Shown: positions 17,294 through 26,205 of the stretch, piece by piece
Layout: each line of letters opens with the position of its first letter
How positions within the stretch are numbered: position 1 is the first letter of the stretch
Assembly: GCF_900116495.1 (NCBI RefSeq)
Contig: NZ_FPAY01000016.1
Location: 1-42,054 of the forward strand
Direction: 5' to 3'
Source: Arthrobacter sp. ov118
Lineage (GTDB): Bacteria; Actinomycetota; Actinomycetes; Actinomycetales; Micrococcaceae
DNA length: 42,054 nt
Position numbers and translations under genes: made by a program
The notes under the pieces: model-generated
Told to the model about the DNA's origin: nothing
Databases searched by the model: none
Seen by the model: the letters and a program-made list of their open reading frames with translations, nothing else

Positions 17294-18766
17294 TCAATCC
17301 TTTGTGAGCGTGACGACAGGCAGGTAGGCGGTGCGGGTGGTGCCGTCGATTTGCTCGAACTCAACGGGCCCCCAGGCTTCGCGGTCGAAGGTGGCGCCGT
17401 CGTGGAGGGTCTGCGAAAGCAGGGCCCTGATGGAGTTGATGTGGCGTTCCCCGGCCGGCAGCTGCTCCCAGGCCTCGGTGAGGGTAGAGGCGCCCGCGAG
17501 CGCAGTGCGGATGACTTCCGGCTTGGCCTTGCCGGTCCGGGGCGAGCGCGCGCGGTCAGCGTCCGAGAACGAGATGGGGTCTGCCAGCTTTGGGGGCGCC
17601 GCAAACTCGTCAGGATCGAAGAGCTTGACCATGGCCAGGGACTCGAACCCGGCGCCGAACAATACCGGTCCGCGCACCAGCCCCGGCCGTTCGCGCTCGT
17701 ACGGCAGGGACCGGATCGCCTGCTCCGCCTCGCGCAGGACCGTGCGGAGCCGGACCGACTGGCGGAAGTCGTCGCTCTGGACGTACGTATTGAGGCTCTC
17801 GCTGAGCTTGCCGTAGATCCTCTGGATCTGGCTGTGCTGGCTGCGGAGCTCGGCCACGAGATTCTTGAGCGTCTCACGTTCATCGTGGCTGAGCTCATCC
17901 GCGAACTGTCGGCCCAGCACCTCGCCAATCGCGGACCGGAACCGCAGCTGCTGCTGCGGGTCGTCCAAGAACGCGGTGAAGGAGCGGAAGGTCCGGCCTT
18001 CGGGGCTTTCCCGGAGGCGTTTGTCGGCCTCGAGCACCTGGGCCATCGTGGCGCCCTTGCTCAGGGATTCCTCGATGATCTGGTTGCGCAGCTCCCCCAC
18101 GAGCTCTTCGATCCGGTCACGCATTTTCTTGTAGTCCGCGGGCAGGCTGGCCGCGAGATCGAGGATGTTGCCGGCAGCCTCCACGGCCTCATCGTCATCG
18201 AGCAGCCCATCGAAGTCCCCGGAGCTGATGTCCTCGATCAGTTGGCGGCGTTCCTCAATCTCATCCTCGAGGGATTCGAGCCGTGCGCTCTGGTCCGGGT
18301 TGGTCTCATGCGCGAGCTTCTCGACGTCGCCGAGCAGCGTGCCGAGCCGGGAGCCGTTCAGCGTGGAGCGTTCGCTCGACAGGCTGTCCAGGAAAGCCAG
18401 GACGCGGGCCGCGGGCTCGGTGACCTCATAAACGATCGCACCGGACTGGTTCCGGCGGGTCAGGAAGTTCTTGCGGGTCCACTCGTCCGCATATTTCTTT
18501 CCGGTGGGCGCGCCGGGGCCCGCACCGCCCAGCTGCTCTCCCGTGCCGGGGGCCTGCCGCCGGAGCTGCTCAAGGAAGGCGTCGACGTCGGCGTGGAACT
18601 CTTCCAGCGGCAGCTGCGCGCGGGTGCGCGTGAAGGAGGCCTGGAGCACGGCGATCACCCAGGGCGCCGAACGCGTCAGCGCCCAGGCAGGACCCTTGGT
18701 GAGGAGCTCGAGATCCCGGAGGCGGGCGCTGATGGCGTCGGCTGACGTTCCGGCGGATCGGGACAC
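17294..18766 (-). CDS. jetA: Wadjet protein JetA, DUF3375 (MksF/MukF-like kleisin)
   Basis: The 490-residue protein starts at GTG 18766 with GGAGAG upstream; the longer frame to 18895 has no such site. It opens ISARLRDLELLTKGPAWALT, the usual DUF3375 start, has a winged-helix N-terminal part, a helical and coiled-coil middle (about 195-360, rich in Glu/Leu), and a C-terminal domain that would bind the JetC head. It is the kleisin bridging the SMC heads. DUF3375 marks the type I Wadjet class, which normally also has JetD. It is the first gene of the jetABC operon. Confidence 0.9.
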   Translation of the reverse strand: MSRSAGTSADAISARLRDLELLTKGPAWALTRSAPWVIAVLQASFTRTRAQLPLEEFHADVDAFLEQLRRQAPGTGEQLGGAGPGAPTGKKYADEWTRKNFLTRRNQSGAIVYEVTEPAARVLAFLDSLSSERSTLNGSRLGTLLGDVEKLAHETNPDQSARLESLEDEIEERRQLIEDISSGDFDGLLDDDEAVEAAGNILDLAASLPADYKKMRDRIEELVGELRNQIIEESLSKGATMAQVLEADKRLRESPEGRTFRSFTAFLDDPQQQLRFRSAIGEVLGRQFADELSHDERETLKNLVAELRSQHSQIQRIYGKLSESLNTYVQSDDFRQSVRLRTVLREAEQAIRSLPYERERPGLVRGPVLFGAGFESLAMVKLFDPDEFAAPPKLADPISFSDADRARSPRTGKAKPEVIRTALAGASTLTEAWEQLPAGERHINSIRALLSQTLHDGATFDREAWGPVEFEQIDGTTRTAYLPVVTLTKD

Positions 18767-18923
18767 ACGCTCTCCTTCGATTGCCAGCGGATGGTCGGGG
18801 TGTTGGGGCAGCGGATTCGCAAAACTGCCAGCTACAAGGTTAACGCAGGCCCCCGACGGATTGATCATTGTCCCCTTCCCGCATCCGGAGCACACTGGAA
18901 GAACCAGCTACGAGGGGACGATC

Positions 18924-19313
18924 ATGCGGAAGAAAACCATGTGGATCACTGGTGGGGCAACCGCGGCTGTGGTGCTAGGGGGAGCCTCGGTGGCGGTGGC
19001 GGCGACCCAACAGGCCAGGGACTTCCCGCCCTGGCACCCGGCCGCCTTGGTGCTCGGCGTTGGCAGCCTGGAATCCGACGACGACTTCGGCGAGTCGGAT
19101 GGTCCTGCGCTCAGCGACGCCGACCGCGCGATGGCATCCAAGACTGCCTTGGCGAAGGTCGGCCAGGGCACCGTCACGGAGGTGGAACGCGACGACAACG
19201 GCGCAGCCTACGAGGTGGAAGTGCGCCTTAGTGATGGCACCCAGGTCGAAGTGGCACTTGGAACGGACTTCAAGGTCCTGAGCCAGAGCGCGCCGGAACA
19301 TGACGACGACTAA
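18924..19313 (+). CDS. PepSY-like exported protein
   Basis: The 129-residue precursor starts at ATG 18924 with GAGGGG upstream. A signal segment (about 5-28, ending ASVAVAATQQ) is followed by a charged linker and then a PepSY-like domain: SDADRAMASKTALAKVGQG, EVERDDNGAAYEVEVRLSDG, VEVALGTDFKVL. PepSY domains are often inhibitory or ligand-binding modules outside the membrane. It diverges from jetA across 157 bases that hold both promoters. There is no sign that it belongs to the defence system. Confidence 0.75.
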   Translation: MRKKTMWITGGATAAVVLGGASVAVAATQQARDFPPWHPAALVLGVGSLESDDDFGESDGPALSDADRAMASKTALAKVGQGTVTEVERDDNGAAYEVEVRLSDGTQVEVALGTDFKVLSQSAPEHDDD

Positions 19314-19508
19314 CTCCGCATTGCCTTCGGGCAGCTGCGACGGCTGGGACTGGTGAGGCTGCCGCAACCGCTCCGTGACCTACGCTTCGGTAGCATTTCG
19401 ATCCCATATCAAGAGGCGCGCAACGGGCCAGAGGGCCTAGTTGCGCACGCCTCCGGCACCCTACGCTCGGGCTACTGGTTCAACCGACGCAATGGTGCAG
19501 GGGGAAGA
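19314..19508. other. Intergenic region, no clear element
   Basis: About 195 bases lie between the PepSY-like gene and the small membrane protein. TACGCT occurs twice (near 19380 and at 19462-19467) as a possible -10, but without a -35 at good spacing. No hairpin or repeat was recognised. Confidence 0.3.
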
Positions 19509-19838
19509 ATGCAGTTCGACCTTAGCGCAGTGGAAACGGGCACGATGGTGGTCACCGGCACCCTCGTGTTCGCCCTGATAATCGGCCTCTTCATGATGGT
19601 GTCCGCGTTCGCGGCCATGGTCTTGGTCGGTGTGGGTCGGCTCACCTGGTACCTCCTGGCCCGTGGGGTGACGGGCCTGGTCCACGGCATCAACCACGGC
19701 TGGGACCGGCTGGTCCGCCACGTCGAGCTGCCCGGCGACTTCCAGGTCGACTTCGGCACCGATTTCCTGGCTGACGGTCAAGGGCAGACAGCCCCTAGCA
19801 CCGGCACTTACCCGCGAGTAGTATTGCGGGACAGCTGA
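19509..19838 (+). CDS. Small membrane protein of unknown function
   Basis: The 109-residue protein starts at ATG 19509 behind GGGGGAAG. One strong membrane helix at about 15-45 ends in GVGRL, followed by an amphipathic stretch and a polar C terminus (PGDFQVDFGTDFLADG). The helix is similar in layout to that of the protein at 23577-24212: both have GTL, then 26 residues ending G-x-GRL. The two may belong to one family. Function unknown. Confidence 0.6.
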   Translation: MQFDLSAVETGTMVVTGTLVFALIIGLFMMVSAFAAMVLVGVGRLTWYLLARGVTGLVHGINHGWDRLVRHVELPGDFQVDFGTDFLADGQGQTAPSTGTYPRVVLRDS

Positions 19839-19901
19839 AGGGTCCTCCACCCGCGGCGGATCCAGTGCTCAAGCCGGCCACCCGGTTAGAGGAGATGCCC
19901 A

Positions 19902-21968
19902 GTGAGCTCCGCCATTGAAGATCCTGCTGCCGCTGAAGGCACTCCGGTGCCAGAGACCCTTGTTTCGGAGACCCCCGCGCCAGAGACCCCAGTGCCGGAG
20001 ACCCCGGCGCCAGAGACCCCCGTGCCGGCAGACCACCTCGGCCCCGAGGCGACTGCCGCCGACGCGCGGGCCATCGCCGAGGCCGCCCGTGAAACCAGCT
20101 GGACGCAGCCCAGCTTCGCGAAGGGCCTTTACCTTGGCAGCTTCGACCTGAGCCTGATCCATCCGTGGCCCGAGGCCCCGGCGGACGACGTCGAACGCGG
20201 CGAGGCGTTCATGGCCCGGCTGACCGAGTACTGCCGCACAATCTCCGGGCGCGCCATCGAACGCGACGCCAGGATTCCGGACGAATACCTCCACGGGCTT
20301 GCCGAGCTCGGCGCGTTCGGCATGAAGATCCCCCGCGAATATGGTGGGCTGGGCCTCACCCTGGTGTATTACGGCCGCGCCCTGGGCCTGCTGAGCTCGG
20401 TGCACCCCAGCCTCGGTGCCCTGCTGTCCGCGCACCAGTCGATCGGTGTCCCGGAACCGGTCAAGGTCTTCGGCACGCCGGCCCAGAAGGCGGAATACCT
20501 GCCCCGGTGCGCCGCCGGGTCCGTCACGGCTTTCCTGCTGACCGAGCCCGACGTCGGCAGCGACCCCGCCCGGATGGGCAGCACCGCCGTCCTCTCCGAC
20601 GACGGCGGGTCGTACGTCCTGGACGGCGTCAAGCTGTGGACCACCAACGGCGTCATCGCCGAACTCGCAGTGGTCATGGCGGTCGTGCCGTCGCACACGG
20701 ATGCGGACGGGACGGCCCACAAGGGCGGGATCAGCGCGTTCGTGGTGGAAATGGACTCGCCGGGCATCACCGTGGAAAACCGCAATGCCTTCATGGGGCT
20801 CCGCGGGATCGAAAACGGCGTCACCCGCTTCCATCAGGTCAGGGTCCCGGCGGCGAACCGGCTGGGCCGCGAAGGCCAGGGCCTGAAGATCGCCCTCACC
20901 ACGTTGAACACCGGCAGGCTCTCGCTTCCCGCGTTGTGCGTCGCCTCGGGCCGGTGGAGCCTGAAGATTGCCCGCGAATGGTCCAACGCCCGCACCCAGT
21001 GGGGGCGGCCGATCGGCCAGCACGAGGCGGTGGGCAAGAAAATCGCCTTCATCGCGGCCAGCTCCTTCGCTTTGGACGCCGTATTCGAACTCTCCGCGGA
21101 AATGGCCGACGCCGGCCAAAAGGACGTCCGGATCGAGGCGGCTCTGGCCAAATTGTGGGCCACCGAGATCAGCTGCCTCATCGCCGACGAACTCGTGCAA
21201 ATCCGGGGCGGCCGCGGCTTCGAAACGGCCGACTCCCTGGAAGCGCGAGGGGAGCGCGCCGTCGCCGCGGAACAACAGCTCCGCGACATGCGAATCAACC
21301 GGATCTTCGAGGGGTCATCGGAAATCATGAGGCTGCTGATCGCCCGCGAAGCCGTGGACGCGCACCTGGCCGCGGCTGGAGACCTCGCCTCGGAGGACGC
21401 CGGCCTGTCGGATAAGGCGAAGGCCGCCGTCGGCGCTTCCGGCTTCTACGCCAAATGGCTGCCCAAACTCGTGGCCGGCGCCGGCATGGACCCGAGGTCC
21501 TACAGCGACTTCGGCAGGCTCGCCAAACAACTGCGGTATGTGGAGCGGTCCTCCCGCCGGCTGGCACGGCAGACCTTCTACGGGATGGGCCGCTGGCAGG
21601 CAAAACTGGAACACAGGCAGGTGTTCCTGGGCCGGATCGTGGACATCGGCGCGGAGCTCTTTGCCATGGCGGCGTGCTGCTCCCGGGCCGAGATGCTTCT
21701 GCGCACGCAACCGGAACGTGGCGCCTCGGCGTACGAACTTGCCGAGGCCTACTGCGAGCAGGCCCGTGTCCGCGTGGACGAATACTTCGACCGGCTGTGG
21801 CGGAACACCGACGATGCCGACCGCATTCTGGCCCGCAAGGCCCTGGCCGGGGACTACACCTGGCTTGAAGCCGGGGTCCTTGACCAGTCAGAAGGAACCG
21901 GACCGTGGATCGCGGACGCCAATCCGGGCGCCTCAGCCCGGGAAGACCTGCACCGGAAATACCGCTGA
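19902..21968 (+). CDS. Acyl-CoA dehydrogenase family protein with repetitive N terminus
   Basis: The 688-residue protein starts at GTG 19902 behind AGAGGAG. Residues 12-45 repeat PETPxPETP. An acyl-CoA dehydrogenase fold follows: N-terminal helices near 95-190, a beta domain with TEPDVGSDPARMGS near 213-230, and a C-terminal helical domain with the flavin-contact stretch QIRGGRGFETADSLEARGE near 430. The family oxidises acyl-CoA to enoyl-CoA with FAD. About 200 extra C-terminal residues (YVERSSRRLARQTFYGMG onward) resemble long bacterial FadE-type enzymes. It stands alone, so the substrate is unknown. Confidence 0.85.
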   Translation: MSSAIEDPAAAEGTPVPETLVSETPAPETPVPETPAPETPVPADHLGPEATAADARAIAEAARETSWTQPSFAKGLYLGSFDLSLIHPWPEAPADDVERGEAFMARLTEYCRTISGRAIERDARIPDEYLHGLAELGAFGMKIPREYGGLGLTLVYYGRALGLLSSVHPSLGALLSAHQSIGVPEPVKVFGTPAQKAEYLPRCAAGSVTAFLLTEPDVGSDPARMGSTAVLSDDGGSYVLDGVKLWTTNGVIAELAVVMAVVPSHTDADGTAHKGGISAFVVEMDSPGITVENRNAFMGLRGIENGVTRFHQVRVPAANRLGREGQGLKIALTTLNTGRLSLPALCVASGRWSLKIAREWSNARTQWGRPIGQHEAVGKKIAFIAASSFALDAVFELSAEMADAGQKDVRIEAALAKLWATEISCLIADELVQIRGGRGFETADSLEARGERAVAAEQQLRDMRINRIFEGSSEIMRLLIAREAVDAHLAAAGDLASEDAGLSDKAKAAVGASGFYAKWLPKLVAGAGMDPRSYSDFGRLAKQLRYVERSSRRLARQTFYGMGRWQAKLEHRQVFLGRIVDIGAELFAMAACCSRAEMLLRTQPERGASAYELAEAYCEQARVRVDEYFDRLWRNTDDADRILARKALAGDYTWLEAGVLDQSEGTGPWIADANPGASAREDLHRKYR
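19942..20031 (+). repeat. Tandem repeat coding PETPAPETPVP in the dehydrogenase
   Basis: Degenerate 15-base units of the type GCGCCAGAGACCCC run in the reading frame and encode alternating PETP blocks. They add a flexible acidic, proline-rich lead before the catalytic fold. Copy number may vary between strains. Confidence 0.65.
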
Positions 21969-22126
21969 CGTGCGCCTATGGTCTGCTATGTGGGCCGGAA
22001 CAAAATAGTAAGTACCCTTGCTACCTAGCTGCGCCCATGATTAGGTGGTCTGAGACCTCGATGGGGTCGAAGCATTGCGGCCCGGTTCAACCAGTTCCGG
22101 GTGAATCAATGAAAGCGAGCACCCAC

Positions 22127-22909
22127 ATGAGCAGCCCAGTAGGCCCCGAAGACCGCACGCCCCCTCAGAGGCACGCCGATGACGGAACACAGGCCCCAGA
22201 TTCCCGCATCCACGATGCCCGGCAGGACGGCGCGCACGCCGAGCGCCCCGCACCAGCTGGCCCGGATACCGGGGTCCTGACGGCGACCCGGGAGGACCGG
22301 GTTGCGGGGCACCCCGTCGCTGACGAGGTTCCGACCCGCCAGAGCGTCGTCGCCCGCGAAAAGGAGCAGTTCGGGGGCATCCAGATCGGCGCAGCGTTCT
22401 TCGGCTGGCTCACTGCCACCGGCACGGCCGTCCTGCTGACCGCACTGGTAGCCGCAGCCGGCACGGCCGTCGGGCTCGCCACGAACAGCGATGTGAACGC
22501 CACGGTCAACCAGGCATCCAACAACCAGACCGTGGGGATCGTCGGGATCATCGTGCTACTAGTGATCCTGCTGGTCGCCTATTACTGCGGCGGGTACGTG
22601 GCCGGGCGGATGGCCCGGTTCAATGGCGCCAAGCAGGGCCTCATGGTCTGGATCTGGGCCCTGATTGCCGCCGTGGTCGTCGCCGCGCTGGGCTTCGTCG
22701 CCGGACAGCAGTTCAACATCCTGGCGAACCTGAACAGCTTTCCCCGCATCCCCATCAATGAGGGCCAGTTGAGCCTGATGAGCATCATCGCCGCTGTAGT
22801 GGTCGCGGTCGTGGCGCTGATCGGCGCAGTTCTGGGCGGCCTCGCGGGCATGCACTTCCACCGGAAAGTGGACCGCGCCGGCTTCACCCCGACCCAAGGT
22901 GAGCGGTGA
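22127..22909 (+). CDS. Polytopic membrane protein of unknown function
   Basis: The protein has about 260 residues from ATG 22127 (an alternative ATG at 22109 adds six). Residues 1-80 are polar and disordered-looking. Four membrane helices follow, near 88-112, 135-160, 170-192 and 218-243, with GGYVAGRMARFNGAKQG between helices 2 and 3 and Gly-rich packing. That pattern resembles TIGR04086/DUF-type small four-helix proteins, but no function can be assigned. Upstream, TAGTAAG-tacc-CTTGCTA (around 22005-22023) is an imperfect dyad of possible regulatory use. Confidence 0.65.
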   Translation: MSSPVGPEDRTPPQRHADDGTQAPDSRIHDARQDGAHAERPAPAGPDTGVLTATREDRVAGHPVADEVPTRQSVVAREKEQFGGIQIGAAFFGWLTATGTAVLLTALVAAAGTAVGLATNSDVNATVNQASNNQTVGIVGIIVLLVILLVAYYCGGYVAGRMARFNGAKQGLMVWIWALIAAVVVAALGFVAGQQFNILANLNSFPRIPINEGQLSLMSIIAAVVVAVVALIGAVLGGLAGMHFHRKVDRAGFTPTQGER

Positions 22910-22952
22910 AAGCCGCCGAGGCTGATCCCATTAGCTGAGCATCAACTGACCA

Positions 22953-23345
22953 TTAACTGATGGCGTCGGCACCGAGGTAGTACCAGCGCCGGTGCTGGCG
23001 CACGAACCGGCTGGTTTCGTGCTGGACGCCGCGGTCGCCGTCGTGCCGGTAATGCGCAGCGAACTCAACCACCCCCTCGGTGTCCAACGGGCCGCCCCGG
23101 CTGGTGGAAAGGATATCCAGGCGCCGCCATTGCACGTGTGGATCCAGCTCCAGCCCGGCGGGCCGGGTGTCCGGATGCCAGGTCCGCAGCAGGTAATCCT
23201 CGTCCCGCACCACGAAAGCGCTGTACCGGGAACGCATGAGTTGCTCCGCCGTCGGCGCCTCGGCGTCCCCGCGGTGGAACCGTCCGCAGCAATCGGCGTA
23301 CTGCTCGCCGGACAGGCAGGGGCAGGCTGCTGGCGCGTGCGTCAC
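22953..23345 (-). CDS. YchJ-family SEC-C motif protein
   Basis: The 130-residue protein starts at GTG 23345 with AAGGA upstream. Its N terminus is the SEC-C zinc motif CPCLSGEQYADCCG (residues 8-21), followed by RFHRGDAEAPTAEQLMRSRYSAFVV and a single NTF2-like domain ending FVRQHRRWYYLGAD. This is the YchJ/UPF0225 layout. SEC-C modules bind zinc and often mark proteins near the translation or secretion machinery, but the role of YchJ is not settled. Confidence 0.88.
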   Translation of the reverse strand: MTHAPAACPCLSGEQYADCCGRFHRGDAEAPTAEQLMRSRYSAFVVRDEDYLLRTWHPDTRPAGLELDPHVQWRRLDILSTSRGGPLDTEGVVEFAAHYRHDGDRGVQHETSRFVRQHRRWYYLGADAIS

Positions 23346-23576
23346 AAGATGTCCTTCCGGCTGGCCGGACGACGCCGGCAAGGGTGTCTTTGACTATAGC
23401 CGCCTGCCCCCAGGCCCGCTTCCCTGCTCGCGCATAACGGCTTTGACACATCTTCGCCAGGACCGTCGGGAGCGGCACGGAGCCGGCAAAAAGTACGTAT
23501 TGTTAAGCGAGGCTCCTGCCCGCCACGTGCTTGCGGCAGGGGGCCGCGCTGCAGCAGGCTGGCTAGGAGAGGTGAC

Positions 23577-24212
23577 ATGGAAGATCCGACAACCATTGCG
23601 CTGAACCTAACTTTTTTCGGCACCCTTGGCGTGGCGTTCTTCATGTTCCTCGGACTCTTCGTGGTCTTCGCCGCCACGCTTGTGATCGCCGGAATCGGCC
23701 GGCTTGCGGCTGTTGTAATCATGGCCGTTGCGAGAGTCCCCGGCCGCGACCCGCAGCCGCGGAACCAGCGGGCAGACCAACCAGCAGGCCGTCCAGCCGG
23801 CCGACCGGCCGCGAAGCCTGCGGGGACGGCCGGGATGGTCAAGCCGGGCCGCCCCGCTCGGTTCGGTGCCAAGACGGAGCCCGCAATCTCGCCGGAGTGG
23901 GCGGCTGCCGTGGCCCGGGCGGATGCCCGTGCCGCCGCGAGGGCCAAGGCCGAGGCCGGCCCCGCCGTCCGGGTTTCGGTCCGCGACTTGCCCAGCCCCA
24001 AGGCGCCGGCGCGGGACATCACGAAAGTCTCGGCCCTCGTGGAGTCGGCCACGGACAGCAACGGAACACTCGGCGTAGTCCCCCGCGCGTTCAAGAAGCC
24101 GCCGATGCCCGTCCCGAAATCCCTGCTCGACACCGGCTCCCTGGTGTCGCTGCGCGGCATTCTCCAGGCCGGCAAAGCCAAACCACAGGCCCAGGAGCGC
24201 AAAGCCGGCTGA
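23577..24212 (+). CDS. Membrane-anchored Ala/Pro/Arg-rich protein of unknown function
   Basis: The 211-residue protein starts at ATG 23577 behind AGGAGAGG. One membrane helix (about 12-48) with GTLGVAFFMFLGLFVVF ends in GIGRL. The rest is cytoplasmic-looking, rich in Arg, Pro and Ala (GRPAGRPAAKPAG), with a more ordered part near 100-200. The helix matches in layout that of the protein at 19509-19838. Low complexity makes any domain call unsafe. Confidence 0.55.
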   Translation: MEDPTTIALNLTFFGTLGVAFFMFLGLFVVFAATLVIAGIGRLAAVVIMAVARVPGRDPQPRNQRADQPAGRPAGRPAAKPAGTAGMVKPGRPARFGAKTEPAISPEWAAAVARADARAAARAKAEAGPAVRVSVRDLPSPKAPARDITKVSALVESATDSNGTLGVVPRAFKKPPMPVPKSLLDTGSLVSLRGILQAGKAKPQAQERKAG

Positions 24213-24216
24213 GGCC

Positions 24217-24245
24217 TTACCCCCGGCAAACAAGTCGGCTACGTT
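24217..24245 (+). promoter_or_regulatory. Leaderless promoter of the aldo/keto reductase
   Basis: TTACCC (24217-24222) and TACGTT (24240-24245) are 17 bases apart, and only 7 bases separate the -10 from the ATG at 24253. The mRNA would start at or next to the ATG. No ribosome site is present, which supports leaderless translation. Confidence 0.55.
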
Positions 24246-24252
24246 GGGACCC

Positions 24253-25257
24253 ATGGAATTCAGATACCTTGGGAACAGCGGCTTCAAGATTTCGGAAATC
24301 ACCTTCGGTAACTGGCTGACCCACGGCTCGCAGGTTGGGAACGACGTCGCCACCCAGTGCGTCCGGGCCGCGCTCGACGCCGGAATCAGCACCTTCGACA
24401 CGGCAGACGTGTACGCCAACACGGCGGCGGAGACCGTCCTGGGCGAATCCCTGAAGGATGAACGCCGGGAGTCATTGGAAATCTTCACCAAAGTCTTCGG
24501 CCCCACCGGCCCCAAAGGCCACAACGATCTGGGCCTGTCCCGCAAGCACATCATGGAATCCATTAACGGCTCCCTCCGGCGGCTGCAAACCGACTACGTG
24601 GACCTGTACCAGGCCCACCGCTACGACTTCGAGACGCCGCTGGAAGAGACTATGCAGGCCTTCGCGGATATTGTGCGCCAGGGCAAGGCCCTGTACATCG
24701 GGGTCAGCGAGTGGACGGCCAACCAGATCCGCGACGGCCACGCCCTGGCCAAGGACCTGGGCTTCCAGCTGATCTCCAACCAGCCGCAATATTCCATGCT
24801 GTGGCGGGTAATCGAGGCCGAGGTGATTCCCACGTCGGAAGAACTGGGCTTGTCCCAGATCGTTTGGTCCCCGATGGCGCAGGGCGTGCTGAGCGGCAAG
24901 TACCACCCCGGCAAGCCCGCCCCCGCGGGCAGCCGGGCCACGGACGCGAAAGGCGGTTCGCGGATGATCGAACGCTGGATGTCCAACGAGGTTTTGAACA
25001 GCGTCCAGCAGCTCAAACCGATTGCGGATGAGACAGGGCTGACCATGGCCCAGCTCAGTATTGCCTGGGTGCTGCAGAACAGGAACGTGGCCTCAGCCAT
25101 CATGGGCGCATCCCGGCCGGAGCAGATCGAGCGGAACGTGGCGGCCGCCGGAGTGAAGCTGGACCCGGTGATCATGGACAAGATCGATGCCGTCATCGGA
25201 TCGCTCGCCGAACGCGATCCGGCGCAGACCAAATCGCCCGCCTCCCGCGAGGCCTAG
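24253..25257 (+). CDS. Aldo/keto reductase
   Basis: The 334-residue TIM-barrel enzyme belongs to the group related to potassium channel beta subunits and YghZ/YajO-like reductases. Catalytic residues are Asp49 and Tyr54 (in DTADVY), Lys80 (in FTKVF) and His122 (in QAHRYD). The NADPH site includes GASRPEQIERN near the C terminus. It should reduce aldehydes or ketones. The start at ATG 24253 (MEFRYLGNSG) fits the family and the leaderless promoter. The NmrA-like gene follows after 3 bases, so both are co-transcribed and may act on the same reactive carbonyl or quinone. Confidence 0.9.
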   Translation: MEFRYLGNSGFKISEITFGNWLTHGSQVGNDVATQCVRAALDAGISTFDTADVYANTAAETVLGESLKDERRESLEIFTKVFGPTGPKGHNDLGLSRKHIMESINGSLRRLQTDYVDLYQAHRYDFETPLEETMQAFADIVRQGKALYIGVSEWTANQIRDGHALAKDLGFQLISNQPQYSMLWRVIEAEVIPTSEELGLSQIVWSPMAQGVLSGKYHPGKPAPAGSRATDAKGGSRMIERWMSNEVLNSVQQLKPIADETGLTMAQLSIAWVLQNRNVASAIMGASRPEQIERNVAAAGVKLDPVIMDKIDAVIGSLAERDPAQTKSPASREA

Positions 25258-25260
25258 TCC

Positions 25261-26115
25261 GTGACCGCCGCGCCCGATCTCGCCGTCACCGGCTCCACCG
25301 GCCAACTCGGCGCCCTGGTGGCCCGGCTGCTGGCGCAGGCCGGCAGCGCTCAGCGCCTTCTGGTACGGGACGCCGCCCGCGCTCCCGAACTCGACGGCGC
25401 TGTCCCCTTCGTGACCACCTACGCCGACGAGGAGCGGACGAAGGCAGCGCTGCTCGGTGCGAAAACGCTGTTCATGGTCTCCGCCGCCGAAGCCGAGGAC
25501 CGCCTGCAGCAGCACTACGCCTTCGTTGACGCGGCCGCCGCAGCCGGGGTCCAGCACATTGTGTACACCTCGTTCTTCGGAGCAGCGCCGGATGCCACGT
25601 TCACCTTGGGCCGGGACCACTTCGCGACAGAGGAACGGATCAAGGCCTCCGGCATGGACTACACGTTCCTGCGGGACAACTTCTACCTGGACTTCCTGCC
25701 GCTGCTGGCCGGGGAGGACGGCGTCATCCGGGGGCCTGCCGGTGACGGCGTCATGGCGGCCGTGGCCCGGTCGGACGTTGCCCGCTCGGCCGTTGCCGTG
25801 CTGCGGGACCCGGCCCTGCATGTGGGACGGACCTACAATCTCACCGGCCCGGAAAACATCTCTTTGACCCGTGGCGCGTATATCCTCACGGCCAGAACCG
25901 GCCGGACCGTCAGCTTCCACAACGAAACCCTGGAGGAGGCCTACGCGTCACGCGCCTCCTATGGTGCACCGCCGTGGCAGGTGGATGCCTGGGTCAGCAC
26001 TTACACGGCCATCGCGGCCGGCGAACTGGCCGGGCCGACGCCCGACGTGCATGAACTGACGGGCCGCGAGCCGCTGAGCCTCGAGCAGTTCCTGGCCGAG
26101 GCGCACACCCTGTAG
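25261..26115 (+). CDS. NmrA-like NAD(P)-binding reductase (QOR2/YtfG type)
   Basis: The 284-residue protein starts at GTG 25261, 3 bases after the aldo/keto reductase stop. It has the nucleotide motif TGSTGQLGALVARLL (residues 10-24), HIVYTSFFGAAPDATF in the middle, and RDNFYLDFLPLL, which are typical of atypical SDRs of the NmrA/quinone oxidoreductase 2 group. It may reduce quinones or act as a redox sensor. It lacks the YxxxK pair of classic SDRs, as expected for the group. Confidence 0.82.
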   Translation: MTAAPDLAVTGSTGQLGALVARLLAQAGSAQRLLVRDAARAPELDGAVPFVTTYADEERTKAALLGAKTLFMVSAAEAEDRLQQHYAFVDAAAAAGVQHIVYTSFFGAAPDATFTLGRDHFATEERIKASGMDYTFLRDNFYLDFLPLLAGEDGVIRGPAGDGVMAAVARSDVARSAVAVLRDPALHVGRTYNLTGPENISLTRGAYILTARTGRTVSFHNETLEEAYASRASYGAPPWQVDAWVSTYTAIAAGELAGPTPDVHELTGREPLSLEQFLAEAHTL

Positions 26116-26205
26116 CCGCCGGCGCCGCGTCCCTCCCGGCACTGGCCCGGCTGCCGCCTGACCGGTATTGACGGCTTCCGGGCGGCGGCGTAAACCTGAG
26201 TTCAG

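Noticed and set aside
16628..18745. A 705-residue plus-strand open frame across jetA and jetB
   Set aside because: It is an antisense shadow of GC-rich genes. The minus strand carries DUF3375 and DUF4194 proteins with good starts and coupling.
19869..21275. A 468-residue minus-strand frame opposite the acyl-CoA dehydrogenase
   Set aside because: Antisense shadow. The Gly/Trp/Leu repeats in it are the reverse of the PETP coding repeat.
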